64,000 nt of DNA from Alopecurus myosuroides (taxonomy: Eukaryota; Streptophyta; Magnoliopsida; Poales; Poaceae), in assembly GCA_028641055.1 (NCBI GenBank), contig CM054061.1, positions 121,053,926 to 121,117,925 of the forward strand, in the 5' to 3' direction. Of the stretch, positions 1-11,620 are shown one piece after another. The position numbers and the translations under genes are program-made. Under the pieces are notes generated by a model. It saw only the letters and a list, made by a program, of their open reading frames with translations, was not told the DNA's origin and ran no database searches. Position 1 is the first letter of the stretch. Every line of letters begins with the position of its first letter.

Positions 1-130
1 TCAGCCATAGGGATATCGCTAGAATGTGAACTAGCCTCAAGACTATATTATCATCCTGCCCCAAGCTCCTGCCATTAGGGGTAGGAGACTCTAAGTCCAC
101 GTCTCTCCTAGAAAACATGTCTGGTGAGTC

Positions 131-2189
131 CTAAGTTGTGTCACCCTCCCGACTAGACTCACCTGCTTGAAATTCAATAGATTGTTTAGATTTCCTCATG
201 TACTCAATGATAAATTCATGTGTGTCATTTTCATCATCTGAATCTCTGTAAGAACTTCCATTATCACCATCAGAGATATCACCTCCATCAGAAGTCAATT
301 GGTCATCCAACCCATCGGTGACGACGCCCTTATTTGCAGCTGCAAGTGAGCGTGTAACCCTAGCAACTTGTTTAGCAGTAACTCCGTTGTCCAAGTTAAC
401 AATCTGTTTTTTCCTATTCTTCTCAAGCTTTTTTATGGAATAGTCATGCCTTCCCACTAGATAATGCATGAGAAGATTTTCCAAGATGTTCTGCCTTTTT
501 TGCTTGAGCTTCTCGTCGTGATGATCTAGCTTTATCACCAACAAATGCAGCGGCAAAACTTCCAAACTGCTCTTTCAAATCATCACCTGCACTAGGGCCA
601 GCTTGGTCCACCCTCCAACAAGTGTTCCCATCAATACAACCATCCAGAAGTAAAAGAACCAATACGGTTGGCAACTTCAGACTTTTGTTGAAAACACGAA
701 GAAGTAGAGTTAAGCGTAATGAAACAAGCAAGAAGATAACGGAAGAAAATAAAGTAAAATCAGTACCAAACAAAAACAACTATGAAATAAAAATTTGTAA
801 CCAAAAAAATACCTTAGATGAGCAGCTTGGATCAGAACAGGTATTGATCCACCAATTAAAACCCTCAACACCACCAAATAGAGTGTAATTAAATTCAAAC
901 TGAGATTTAAGCTGCAGGACACAATAATTCAGAAAAAAATGAAAATAATAAAGTCAATCAATCTATTGATATGACAAACAAGAATATGCAACAATATGAT
1001 TGAGTAAATAATAAAACAAAGAACAAGAAAATGACGTATCGGAAGATTGCCAAAACACTTCCTATCGACTTTCAAATCAGCTTCCAAGACAATGTCAATA
1101 TCTTGTCTAGACCAGATGCTTATAACAAAACGCCCATCAGAAAGATTAAGGTTTAGACTGCTTAGTTCCAGAGAATCAACATACAAAGGATGCAAAAAGA
1201 AAAAGAAAGAAAAATGAAAAAAATGAAGATTAGATAATCTCTTCATGCAAACGATAGTTAAACCAAAGAAAAAAGATATACAAACAAAGGTACCTCGAGG
1301 TCAAATAAGAAAATCTTATTGTATTAGCCATTAGAAAAACCTTCGTGGAGTTGGTCAACAATAAACTTACTCCAATTAAGATTCTTAACATTTCCAATGG
1401 TTCCTGAGAAAAACACATAAGGTAAAGTTACCATGCAACAAAAAAAGTTACCGCTCCAGTAGAGTACAAATTACCATGCCAGAAGCGTAAAAGTTACCAT
1501 GCAGGTCAGTAAAAGTTACCACCCCAAGAAACAAAAAAATTGTCAAGAAAAAAGATAGACCAAAAAAGTGGTACTCATCAAAACAGGATAGCACCTATTG
1601 CTGATCTTGTTCTTCGTGGTTGGGCATATGAATGTACACATGATGTACATCACAAATAACTGTTCGAACTTCTCATTGCAACTATCCATGCCCTTGAGGA
1701 TTTCAAACAGACGATTCTGGTTGGGGTACTGGATTCTCCGGGGAATAGATGAGGACCTAGCTCAGCCTGAATGCCAGCATCCATAGCATACACAATAGGC
1801 TCATCGCCAATGGGGAGGCCTAAAGATCGGAAATTGTCTGATCATTCAATAGAATCCTACCATGGTCAGGAATCACAAACTCCCGGTTGTGCTTATCATA
1901 TGTTCCAGCAAACCAGCTGATGACAGAGTTATGCAGAACATTTCATTTGATACCAAAAGACTATCTAACTCCATGTTAACAATCTCGATTTCCTGGTCCT
2001 GGTTTATATGCCATATAACTTTACGACCTGACACGTCGATGCCCTTTTTCGTTATGGTTTTACATCAAAACCTTCAACGAAACCGTCGCCACTATCATCA
2101 ACTACTTTCTGCTTGTTCCTCCGTAGGCGCTTCGCAGCACCCGCAACAACACCCTCAACAGCTATATCAATCGGACGTTTCCTCCCCAT
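131..2189 (-). pseudogene. Degenerate plant mobile domain (aminotransferase-like) family gene
   Basis: Read on the minus strand, this is a broken multi-exon gene. The first piece starts at 2189 with MGRKRPIDIAVEG. A core near 1750-1960 reads VISWFAGTYDKHNREFVIP, then GLPIGDEPIVYAMDAG, and near 1600 CTFICPTTKNKISNRCYP. A later piece (about 1290-1405) begins after a TTTTTCTCAG acceptor and contains LNWSKFIVDQLHEG. Another (about 1030-1190) reads LYVDSLELSSLNLNL. One near 813-910 ends at a GTATTT donor. A charged C-terminal part lies at 131-690. The order and motifs resemble the grass plant-mobile-domain/aminotransferase-like family, often carried by transposons with Ulp1-like proteases. A stop precedes VISWFAG, another follows QLHEGFSNG, and frames shift near 530, so it is not translatable as one protein. 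Family assignment is from recall of motifs; no Ulp1 catalytic part is visible in the window. Confidence 0.5.
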
Positions 2190-3744
2190 GGAAAATTCTA
2201 TAACAAGTAAGCATTACATATCATTTTAAAGTAACATATGTACTTTATGGAATAAGAAAACTTAGAATAATACACATAGAACAACAATATGCAAACTATC
2301 CAAGCAAAAATAGTATTACAAAAAAAGATATATTACACTGAAAAAAACAACCTAACATGTCCTCATAATCATAACATTTAGATGAGCAACAATAAACAGA
2401 AGTTTGAACTGCACTCAACAATTATTATCCTTAGTATAGAAATAAGGAAACATATATAAGTCTGAATTGCACTCAACATTTATAAAACGCCCTAGTAGTA
2501 ATTTACCTCACTCACAACAAAAGCTGAAAAATGTCACAAAATACATGTATCGAATATAGAAATTCCGAATAAACAAAAATATGCTAAAATACAATAAACA
2601 TGCAATTTTGTGCACACAAATTCATTCCAAAAAATATACATTCTAGAACACATTTTCTCTCCCTGAAACCCATCATACCACACGCCCATACCAATGAGAA
2701 AATCATGTTAGTTGATGTACACCACTACAAACAAATAACCTAGCGTACATATATACATCAAATGCACCAAACAAAATACCACACAAGAGCATGAATTGAA
2801 GTTCCGAATCAACCACTAAAAAACACAGGAAACTAAAATATGAAAATTGAATATGCTAAAACAGGGGGTGTAGGTAGATGTTTAACCTCTAATTGAACAC
2901 CACTCACACGAAATTGAGAAGTAGATCCCCTCCCCCCTCCCCTACAACTTGCAAACACATTGAAGCACAAAATCAAAATCAGTCAATTGAACCCGATGGA
3001 CTCGTCATGATAAGGGAACACAGTTAAGGGGGGCACCACTGAAAGAGAAAATAGGATTAGAGGAGTTAAAACGGGCGGAACACGCAATTGGATTTTTTCC
3101 CGCGGACATGAGATGCGGCAACAGGAGGAACGGGCATGCGTTACTCGGCTTTCTCGAGCTACGACTAACGTATTCATCCATGATGGATGAGGGAGATGAG
3201 GGCGACTGACGTCCAATCCCGACGGATGCGTTCGAAACGCTACACCGAGCGAGATGCTCACAGCTGCTGGGGCACTGCTGCGGCGACCTAGAGCGGAGGC
3301 GACTAGGTGCAGCGTCTTGGTGCGGGCAAAGACGATGCCGAATGCTGCTTGTACGAGCGTAAAAACACGGCATTCCGAAGCTCACCTGACTCTGTCCGCT
3401 CGCCTCGGAGGGGATCCGCCGGAAACGGGCGGGGAAATGACGGGAAACGACAATCCCCTTCCTTCGCCGGAGAAACGGAGGAGAAACAGAGGAAGAGAGA
3501 GGGCGCGTTCTTTGTGTAACGAACACTCCTTGTGTATGCGGTGTGTGATGCATTTTCGATGAGCGGTGGTGCCTTTCCTGCTGGGTCCATCCGCCAGGGA
3601 CGGAAAAAAAACGGCCAACATGCGGTACAATCGTCGATCGGACGGTTCGAAGACGAGCCTAGAGTTAACGCAAACCCAGGGCGCCCTAGATTTGGATTTG
3701 CCTTATTTTTTAAATAAGTAATCCAGGTATGGAATAAACCGAAG
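2190..3744. other. Gene-free stretch, AT-rich then GC-rich
   Basis: About 2190-2950 is AT-rich and holds no convincing coding sequence. About 3000-3660 is GC-richer and has overlapping short open frames on both strands (61-182 codons), typical of GC-rich plant DNA lacking stops. It could be upstream DNA of the decayed minus-strand gene or of the DUF1618 gene. No promoter motif was clear enough to call. Confidence 0.4.
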
Positions 3745-5334
3745 ATGCTCATATTTGGGGCTCAAAGTCGGCTCGGCCCAAACATCCCGTGGCCGTGTTT
3801 GATTGATCTGCAGATCCACCGTCCGCTACTAGCACAATGCCACATCCAAGGACGATTCCCATGGATCCAGAACTATATGGAGGAATTGCGCCGCGCCCCC
3901 ATAGGCCATAGATCCATCCTCATGTTCCCCTCCGAGCTCGTGCTTGATCGCCGCGTGCGTTTGGGCTGCCACTACGACCACGCCGACACGGACCTCCCGC
4001 TCTTCATCCTGAAGTGCGAGGACAGGAAGGCGGCCGGGTATGCAGACGACAAACTCGAGCTCTACAACCAGAGGCTTCAGCGCATGGTCGTCGGAGTGCG
4101 TCTCGCGAGCAAGCCTCCGGCTGTCTCCTACCTGGACATCCTAAAGGCAGGCGACCCGCTGTTCGCCCGAATCGTAGCCGTCGACAAGACCGTCATCGTC
4201 ATCGAGCTGGGCTTCATGGACGAGGAATTCCGGATATCCTATCTCATCTACGACGCCGTCGCGCCGTCGCTTCGCATGATCCCCCAGCCAACCTGCCCCT
4301 GGATCTCTACCATTGCCTTCCCCGTCTCCATCGCGCGCCCATGCCATGGCGGCGACTACGCCCTGGTCCGCACGGGGATTCTGTGTGACTACGAGGATGA
4401 GGACGAGGATGCCTGTCTCTTCCTTTGGCGGCCCAACTCGTCGTCCCCACCCTGGTCGGAGAAGAAGAAGTCCAGCTTCCCGGACGTCATCGAGTGGAGC
4501 CTGAACAGGATTGACACGGTGTTCTCGTTCAATGGCCACACCTACTGGGTGGACCTTCTGTGTGGCGTCTCCTACTGCGGCCGCGACGCCCTCTTCGACG
4601 ACACCACCAGCGTGTTCGAGTCCGGCGGCGGCTTCATCCGCTTGCCCGTCAAGACGAGGGGCTACCACCGCTGCTCCATGCCACTGGTGCAGCACCGGAC
4701 CATGGGTGTCGTCTGTGGCTCCTTCATCAGGTTCGTTTCCATCGACCACTTGAACACAATGAAACGCACCGTGACCGTGTGGAGGCTGCTGGGACACGAC
4801 AAGGGGTGGGAGAAGGAGCACGAGCTCAGCATGGACACCCTGTGGGGGTTCGAGGGGTGCGGCGACGTGCCCAAGGACTTGATGCCCATCCACCCCATCC
4901 TGAGCACCAACGACAAGGACGTTGTGTACTTGGTGCTCGGCGAGTACCTGCCCGCCGCCCGCTTCCTCCTCCTCGCCGTTGACATGCGGAAGAAGATCGT
5001 CACCTCTGCTCCTCTGGGCCCCAGCGCTCCCAATTTTTTCTCTCGCTGTTTTGGTCGGCATCTCCTTAAAGCTCTAGTTGGACCTTGTGATGATGAAGGA
5101 GTCCCCATCGTCCTCACGAAGAAGAAGCGTAGGAGCAATGCAGGAAATGTAGCAGAGGCCCCCATCCCCATGAAGAAGAAGAAGAAGAAGAAGAAGAAGA
5201 AGAAGAAGCGTAGGAGCAATGCAGGAAATGTGGCAGAGGCCCCCATCCCCATGAAGAAGAAGAAGAAGCGTAGGAGCAATGCAGGAAATGTAGCAGAGGC
5301 CCCCATCCCCATGAAGAAGCACATCTGCTGCTGA
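3745..5334 (+). CDS. DUF1618 domain protein (intact, copy 1)
   Basis: An uninterrupted 529-codon frame in GC-rich coding sequence. The product matches the grass-expanded DUF1618 family, whose function is unknown. Family-like features are an N-terminal FPSELVLDRRVRLG segment, an acidic CDYEDEDEDA stretch, and the conserved core around HTYWVDLLCGVSYC (about residue 264) followed by GGGFIRLPVKTRGYHRC and VVCGSFIRFVSID. The second ATG at 3877 (MEELRRAP, residue 45) is a plausible true start, since the first 44 residues look like 5' leader; the sequence does not decide this. The C-terminus is unusual. It carries three tandem copies of a basic 20-residue block built on KKKRRSNAGNVAEAPIP, separated by runs of 12 and 5 lysines or so, and ends MKKHICC. 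The lysine runs could serve as nuclear localisation signals (inference). No membrane segment or signal peptide is evident. The 3' half is duplicated at 12394-13240. Confidence 0.85.
   Translation: MLIFGAQSRLGPNIPWPCLIDLQIHRPLLAQCHIQGRFPWIQNYMEELRRAPIGHRSILMFPSELVLDRRVRLGCHYDHADTDLPLFILKCEDRKAAGYADDKLELYNQRLQRMVVGVRLASKPPAVSYLDILKAGDPLFARIVAVDKTVIVIELGFMDEEFRISYLIYDAVAPSLRMIPQPTCPWISTIAFPVSIARPCHGGDYALVRTGILCDYEDEDEDACLFLWRPNSSSPPWSEKKKSSFPDVIEWSLNRIDTVFSFNGHTYWVDLLCGVSYCGRDALFDDTTSVFESGGGFIRLPVKTRGYHRCSMPLVQHRTMGVVCGSFIRFVSIDHLNTMKRTVTVWRLLGHDKGWEKEHELSMDTLWGFEGCGDVPKDLMPIHPILSTNDKDVVYLVLGEYLPAARFLLLAVDMRKKIVTSAPLGPSAPNFFSRCFGRHLLKALVGPCDDEGVPIVLTKKKRRSNAGNVAEAPIPMKKKKKKKKKKKKRRSNAGNVAEAPIPMKKKKKRRSNAGNVAEAPIPMKKHICC
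5119..5325 (+). repeat. In-frame tandem repeat with AAG expansion at the DUF1618 C-terminus
   Basis: The block beginning CGTAGGAGCAATGCAGGAAA recurs at 5128, 5209 and 5269, giving spacings of 81 and 60 bp. The longer spacing reflects an expanded AAG run at about 5172-5208. All units stay in frame. The paralogous copy at 13168-13230 has only one unit, so the expansion arose in copy 1 after duplication, or contracted in copy 2. Confidence 0.9.
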
Positions 5335-5873
5335 TGTTGGCAAACATCTTAAAATGATCGATTTGTCAGTTCCTTGCTGTGGACAGTACGTATTTCTTAT
5401 GTTTGGCTTGTGATGTTTATCATCTTAATTTGCTCTTCAGTTACCAAGACATTGATTATCATATTGCTGTGGACCATGTTGAATATCTATATGCGTACTA
5501 TTGTAGGTATCATGTATCTAGCAGCTTAATTGGATGCTGCAGCTTCCGTTATGAAATTACTCTGAGATTGATGGTTGTTTATCTCTTGATTTTGATTTGC
5601 CATTCTTGTTTTTTGACTTTTTGTTCATAGTTTTACTAGCTGAACCAGATCTATGTTTCCAACTTTGATGCATAATCGTGACCAGGTTTCAATTGCATTA
5701 ATTGGATGCTGCTATACTGATTGAGTATATGTTAGATTAATTTAGGGACCCCTTCACCCTTTTATTATGGTAAGGTCTTTTGCTTTTGTGAATTTCCTTG
5801 TGGATCGAGATGCATATGATTGTTACTTCTGTAACTGATGGGAATATGTTGCATCACTATATGCATCTTGTTA
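5335..5873 (+). other. 3' flank/UTR of DUF1618 copy 1, duplicated downstream
   Basis: The non-coding sequence after the stop is closely matched at 13241-13637 plus 14128-14189 plus 38089-38150. The match ends after CTATATGCATCTTGTT at about 5873. This marks the right edge of the segmental duplication. No polyadenylation signal was pinpointed. Confidence 0.7.
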
Positions 5874-6125
5874 GGGCTCCCACATGTAGTAAATTGCGAA
5901 TGAACGGGTTTACCGACTAGTAACATAAAACTATTAAAACTAAAAGCATACAGATGCTAAGTGATTTGTTGAGGTACCGATTAAAATCTAGCTATGTTGA
6001 CAAAGCAGAGTACATCACATAGCCATAGTTGTTAGAGATACACATTCGTTAGATCAACCAGGGAGATATTTTTTTATCAAAACAATAGAAGATACATCAA
6101 ACACAGAACGTTTAGGAAAATTCTT

Positions 6126-6263
6126 ACCTTGTTGTTGCTAGCATGCGGCCAGTAGGTGAGAAATAAGCTGACTGAACAGATCTACTATGTTTGAGAACCT
6201 TCAAACAATCTTCTTTCTTCTTTTTCAGCCTTCTGAGATCCCATATACGTGCTGTTCACCGCA
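6126..6263 (-). pseudogene. Isolated WD40-repeat exon, possibly DDB2-like
   Basis: On the minus strand the bases read ARIWDLRRLKKKKEDCL, then KVLKHSRSVQSAYFSPTGRM and LATTR, ending in a good donor (AAG then GTAAGAA). The IWDLR ending and the H..SV.SAYFSP.G stretch are characteristic of a WD40 propeller. The SAYFSP.G.LATT pattern recalls plant DDB2 (damaged-DNA binding protein 2), but that is recall only. Just upstream the expected Asp-Gly-Thr-Ala turn is broken by a base loss and a TGA, and no other exon is recognisable nearby. This is therefore probably a gene fragment, captured or left over, and not an active gene. Confidence 0.5.
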
Positions 6264-6486
6264 ACACGACACCTTACAATCTCAAGATTTTTCTTTTTGC
6301 TTGCTGCCACCTAAAGAACAGCAACACAAATTGCAGATTATGACTAATTCTTAGCAGCAGGAAAACAATAAATAGGTAGGGTAAAATAATTCCAGGAGTT
6401 GGTACTTCTACAGGATTATGCATATATCGGGTACTTATTTATTTCTGCGAGGAACCACAGCGTATTCCTGCAGAAAAGTATCCACA

Positions 6487-6572
6487 CCAATCACCAAACA
6501 AATGAGCTATCCATCTCATCCCAGAATAACCAATCACCAAACAAATGAGCTATCCATCTCATCCTAGAATAA
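6487..6572 (+). repeat. Two-copy 43-bp tandem repeat
   Basis: The unit starting CCAATCACCAAACAAATGAG occurs at 6487-6529 and 6530-6572 with one substitution between copies (CATCCCAGA versus CATCCTAGA). It is non-coding. Confidence 0.9.
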
Positions 6573-6779
6573 AAAGAACACCGATATGGAAGAGAGGTCT
6601 CCTTGGTTATTCAAGCACACCAATTCATAGACATGATTATGAGATGGAAAAGACAAACATACCAACCAGAATTAATCATAGCAAGTCGGCCATCCTACAA
6701 TTCAATAAATGGGTTTAAATTTCACCCCAATAAAACACCTAACAGTCTAAACACTTGGTTCTTTTTTTGTTAGCTGCAA

Positions 6780-7700
6780 TCAACAAAACATCACCACAAA
6801 TTCTATGGTGTATCCAAATCTACAGCAGCAGTTGCACCAGTAGCAACAGATGGAGGCCACTGTCTCACCTGCAGCAGCTGGCCAGGAGAGAGGTCGAGGA
6901 TGGCCGGGGCAGTAGCAGCAGGTCTCAACTCGGAGACGCGGTCGGGGAAAGACGCAGGCAGCAGCAGCACGCCCGGCCATGAGGTCCACGGCCTGCCTGC
7001 CGTCGGGCGCCCTCGCAATGACGGCGTCGGAGGAGGCCGGCAAGAAACGGCGGCCGGGATCGACGGCCCAGCCGAAGGAACGACGAGCACCGACGTCCGA
7101 TCCTCCGAAGAGATGGCCCCTCTTTGCAGCAAGCGCGACGCGGAAGACGGACCTCCGAGGGTCCCGTCGGCCGTCGGCGCCGTGGCCGTCGTGTAGAGCC
7201 GCCACCGCAAACCCCAGGCCACGCGCACGCCGAGGTCCGGACAGCTCGACGGAGCGTAGCGCATAGCTGCACGCGCGCGCCGGCGAGCAATCCGGCCGCG
7301 ATGGGGTGGCTCCTGGACGGCGGCGCCTCTCTCGACGGCGAGGTTGGGTCCGCGTGCTCGATATACTGCGGAGGGAGGAGGACGGGAGATACTTTGGGGA
7401 GAAAGGGATGGCGGAAGGGAAGAGGGGCCAGGACCAGGGAGAGGATGGGGACGGCGGCGGATGGGAGCTGCCGGCGAGGGAGATGGAATCGAGAGGAGGG
7501 AGGTGGTGAGTGGGGAACGGGACCTGGCCACCTGGGCGCTCCTTTTTTTTTAAGAAAAAAGATACGGAACCTGGGACTGGGAGGCTGGCTGGGCGGTTTT
7601 GGGCCCAAAATCTTGCTCGGGCCGGAAATGAAATTTTTGTGGCGAGATCTCTAGCTCCCTCGCTCGTTTGGAAGGAAAATGAAATTTTGCGCGTGTCCAA
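6780..7700 (-). other. GC-rich island with long open frames, doubtful coding
   Basis: A GC-rich block between AT-rich flanks has open frames up to 306 codons on the minus strand and up to 176 codons on the plus strand. Translations are low-complexity (Pro, Ser and Arg rich) and show no domain I recognise. It could be a first exon or CpG-rich promoter of a minus-strand gene whose later exon may be the WD40 piece at 6126-6263, or it could be captured GC-rich DNA. I do not call a gene. Confidence 0.2.
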
Positions 7701-8159
7701 ATTTTGGGCGGGAGGTGGTGTCGCTCGCTCGTTGGGAAGAAAACCGAAAGAGATGGATTGGGCAGACGAAACGGTTCGATTTCAGACCGGTGTTGTGAAT
7801 CGCAAAAAGAAAAATAAATACGAGGACGACGATGGTGGGCGACGGCATCGACAATAATGATTGTCGAGGGTGCTGGAGAGCACGACACCGACGCATCGGT
7901 AAGGATGGCCATGATTAAACTATTTATAGAGATCAATATTTAATTTGGAAACTTTCATGTTTCAAAGCTAAATTAAGACCAAGCACAATAGTTTGGGGTC
8001 CAAAATTTCTCTTGTATCATGCATGTCTTCGCAAAATAATTCGAGGGAGCTCACAAGAGGAGCTTGGAAGTGCGTTGATCGCGATACATATGAAATATGA
8101 GCTTGTACTTAGTCGCCTGCATGCATACAAATTTTGGTGTAAATCCATCATTTAGGGGG

Positions 8160-8790
8160 AATATTTTGGTGCTCAACCCATATACACTTCTCTCGGCAAT
8201 TCGGAGTCACGTTCACTTTTATCGTTCATATGGTCGCGCATGCACCTTTCCCGTCCATCTTGTCCAGTATACATATCTCTCGTGGTTGTTGCATACACCT
8301 CTGCCGATCATCCAAACCCACATACACCATTGTCGGTGATCCAGTCCAATGTGCACCTCTCTTGGTCATATGGCCCCACCTACAGCTCTATCAGTTATCT
8401 GAAGCCACATGCATTTTTGTTGGACATCTCGTTCCAGATACACCTCTATAGGTCATCCAAACTCCCATCACTTATCTGAACTTCATGCACCTCTGTTGGT
8501 CATCCAACCTCACATGCATGAACCTCTCTCGCTCCTCATGCCCCCACATGTAACTTTAGGTCATTCTAACTTCCCTCACTCATTTGAACATGTACTTCCA
8601 TGCACCTCTCTTCGCCTCTATATCTTGCATGCACCTTGTCTCTAATATTCAGTCCTACACATCCCATGTCCGTTTGGACACAACATATACCTCTCTCGAC
8701 CGTCTGAACCCATATACAGAAATCTCGATGGTCTAGCCCCACGTACAACTCTCTAGGTCATCCAGACCCATATAGCTATAAGAGGGGTCT
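8160..8790 (+). repeat. Degenerate tandem repeat, unit about 35 bp
   Basis: A motif close to CACCTCTCTTGGTCATCCAA recurs many times, with variants such as ATACACCTCTATAGGTCATC and CACCTCTGTTGGTCATCCAA, each followed by an AC/CAT-rich spacer. Units are diverged and vary in length. Open frames across it (Leu, His, Ser and Pro rich) are a by-product of the repeat. Confidence 0.6.
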
Positions 8791-10285
8791 ATCATTTCAT
8801 GTGTCATTCTGTTCTTACTAACTATTATTTCTTGCTAGGACATATTTATTACCTATTATTTCACGAGCCTTTAGTTTGCATCGGGTTTTTTATGCTTGGA
8901 GTGAGTTATTACATATGATTTTATGCATCGTTTCATTTTCACGTGTTATTATTGATTGGTGATGCCAAACTCCCCCGACGGTTTAGGCATAATGAGTCCA
9001 TGACTTTGGAAGCATATCTAATCACCGCTCTCAACCCTTGCTTCAAGAGACCGTACAAATCTGACTGAGTTTGACCGACTAAACTAGCCAAAAAAAATGG
9101 ATCCTATTTGTTAGAGAACCATGAGACTCCATTGCATGTAGATTATTTTTTATATTTTATACTTAGAAATTATAAATTCCGAAATTTTCTATGAGAAGGG
9201 AAGGACCATAGTGTGTCGCATGACAACGAAATGGTATATGAAGTGATAGGTGATAAATGTCCCTAACATAAAATAAGAACCCTATTATCACGTCACAGCA
9301 AACTGGACCATGAAAATGGTACGTGGTAGGTATATCTAGACGATTTTCCGAAACAAGGAACCGCCAAATTTTGATGACTAATATTGGAAATCAAGATCAC
9401 GCCAATCTAGGCTTCATGTTGATCATATTGAGTACAGTAAGTTTATTAGAGGCAATTTGATATAATACTTATCAAATAAGCATGATACTTTAATATATGT
9501 TGTTAGTTTATGCTACGAGGTATAAATTATATATCATTCCATATTTCGTTTCGTTAGATACAACATCATATCCATCGCAATTTTAATAAAATCTTGTATT
9601 TTGTACTAGCAAAATATAATACACAAAAAGTACTAATTAAGCATGGTTGAATTAGAAAATCCTTATCACATTGGGGTACCAATGGTTAGGCATATTATTT
9701 AGTGTGTGGACAAGGTTGATGCACTCCTCAAGGTGAGAGAGTGCACAATGGCAGTGGTGGATTATTAGGATGTGCGGGTCGGTGGGGGAGAGGGCACCGG
9801 AGGACCACTTGGTCATGAAGATCAGGCGAATGATGTTAGTGACCGAGCCGAGCTTGGACAAGGAGAGTACATTATAAATGGTTTAAATTCTAGACAATAG
9901 GGATTTGGAACATTCACTAACAATGGGACGACACATGAAATGATCAGGAATAATCATCTCGTGGCATGAAATGATAACGAATGGCAATAGAATGACACAT
10001 GCAATGACATGAAAGAACTGTCTTTTACCATAAAATAATAAAGTGAGGGCATGAAACATCGCATGAAATTACAGCTAGTGGCTACCTCCTAGTATAAATA
10101 AGGATCCTAATAACAGGTGGGGATGGATTGACACATGAAATGAGAGGTAATAACTAACGTTCAAGCATAAAATTAGTCTATACCGGCACAGTAATAAAAA
10201 AATAATATGCAACAAAGAGACTAATGAAGAAAATTAACCAAAGACCAAGAACACAACGAAGAAAAGCATCCAAAACCCCTAGACG
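8791..10285. other. AT-rich non-coding stretch with dispersed short repeats
   Basis: No gene is recognised. A short motif close to GACACATGAAATGA recurs at about 9932, 9988 and 10132, and its reverse complement is near 8797. A GC-richer patch at 9652-9861 is open for 69 codons on the minus strand, but its translation has no recognised domain. Confidence 0.4.
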
Positions 10286-10455
10286 TATCATCGGATCCCG
10301 CATACACCCCTATACCTCGTTCGAAATTCGCTCGCTCGTCTGAACCGTATAGAAGTCTCTCGGTCATCTGAATTTCCTAAACCTCTTTTTGTCGCCCTAT
10401 CCGGTATACACCTATATTGACCATTCAGCCCCTCATACACCTCTATTAGATGGAG
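10286..10455 (+). repeat. Second block of the degenerate CACCTCT/GGTCATC repeat
   Basis: Motifs such as TCTCTCGGTCATCTGAAT, TATACACCTATATTGACCAT and ATACACCTCTATTAGA match the 8160-8790 repeat in the same orientation. The two blocks may be the remains of one element split or spread over about 2 kb. Confidence 0.45.
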
Positions 10456-10819
10456 GGGTACAATAGACTAGTTCCAACTTACGTGTCGGACGGCATTTCT
10501 GGAACGACAATCGGTGGCGTCTGCGAGAGAGCATGTCTTTGCGATAATACAAACAAACATTCACTCCTAAACCCAAGAAATAATCTACTGAGATAGCATC
10601 CCGTTATGCCCCAATGTTTGAACAGGAACATTGACTTTTAACAAGCTAGTTTCATGTAGTTAGCGGATACGGTTTCATTGACTGACATAATGTAATAGGG
10701 AAGGCCACAGGCAGCAGTACCATGATGTTCGTCGGCACGATGGTTTGGGCCCAATGCAAAGAACTACGGAGGGTAGCTAACTTGTACCTAGTCAATTTTG
10801 CATGTTTTCCATCTAACGA

Positions 10820-11620
10820 AACAGGCTTTCGCTACGCTTTATAAATAAATCTCAATGGCCTCCGATACAAAGTGATGAGAGGAAGCTCTTACAAAGCAGA
10901 TCAAGGATAGAAAAACAAAAAAACAAAGGAGGACCAAACTTACCACTAAAAACGCCGGAACGAGCCAGTGGAACGAGACTCCATATGATGATGCCCCCCA
11001 GAGGGTGATGACGTAACACGTCACCAACATCAAGACTAGGATGGTAGAGGGTTTTTCATCAGGAGCCCAAAAGCGGCAAAGGTAGCCACAACAGCGCCTC
11101 CAAGATGGTAACAATACTGCATGCATCGTCGCCATTGGCGCCAGAGCGCAGAGCTTTCGCATGAAAAAACCTGCATACAACGTTCGCATAGACGGACTGC
11201 CCACTAATCTCGAGAAAGGTCTCCCAACCACAATCTGGGAGTTGCCGCCACCAACGCAAGGAATCCCCACAACCCGCTTTTCGCCATCCACATGACCAAA
11301 GAGCGAGGCTATCACCACCACCACCACGCCATTCGTCGTAGAGAAAACGTCCGTGCAGTCCACCTTCCAGGGCCACCGTCCCGGCTTTCGCGTCTTCAAG
11401 CTAAGGGACCAACAAGCCGTGAGGTCAACATGGCGGTAGAGTAGGGCCATCGAAAGATCCATGCCCGTGAGGGAGACATCCACAATCGATATGAGATCCC
11501 GTCCTCCATCGCCCGAGGCAGTCACCAACCGGACGCAATAGCAAGGCCGGTCAAGCCCAGGAGGGCCAGAACAGACCCGACTATCCCCGCCGCCGCGATG
11601 CCGCGCCAAGGTCACAGTGG
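10820..11620 (-). mobile_element. Possible LINE 3'-end remnant
   Basis: A 258-codon minus-strand frame ends at 10839 in sequence reading GGCCATTGAGATTTATTTAT then AAAGCGTAGCGAAAGCC. That ending resembles the 3' tails of grass non-LTR retrotransposons, which have a short Phe/Leu-rich tail followed by a TTTATAAAGC-type terminus. The translation has no RT, endonuclease or zinc-knuckle motif, and its C-terminal 70 residues are hydrophobic. Alternatives are an unrelated gene fragment or chance. No poly(A) is preserved. Confidence 0.3.

Noticed and set aside
3005..3752. Overlapping frames on both strands, up to 182 codons
   Set aside because: Frames are open on both strands at once, with Arg/Ser/Pro-rich translations and no domain.
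4141..5324. Long antisense frames (up to 306 codons) opposite the DUF1618 gene
   Set aside because: They are shadows of GC-rich codons; the sense strand carries the conserved domain and the paralogue keeps the sense frame.
6803..7654. Frames of 227-306 codons on the minus strand and 176 codons on the plus strand
   Set aside because: This is a low-complexity GC-rich sequence with all frames similarly open; no recognisable domain.
8160..8790. Overlapping 60-80-codon frames rich in His, Ser and Leu
   Set aside because: They follow the tandem repeat in several frames and have no independent coding signal.
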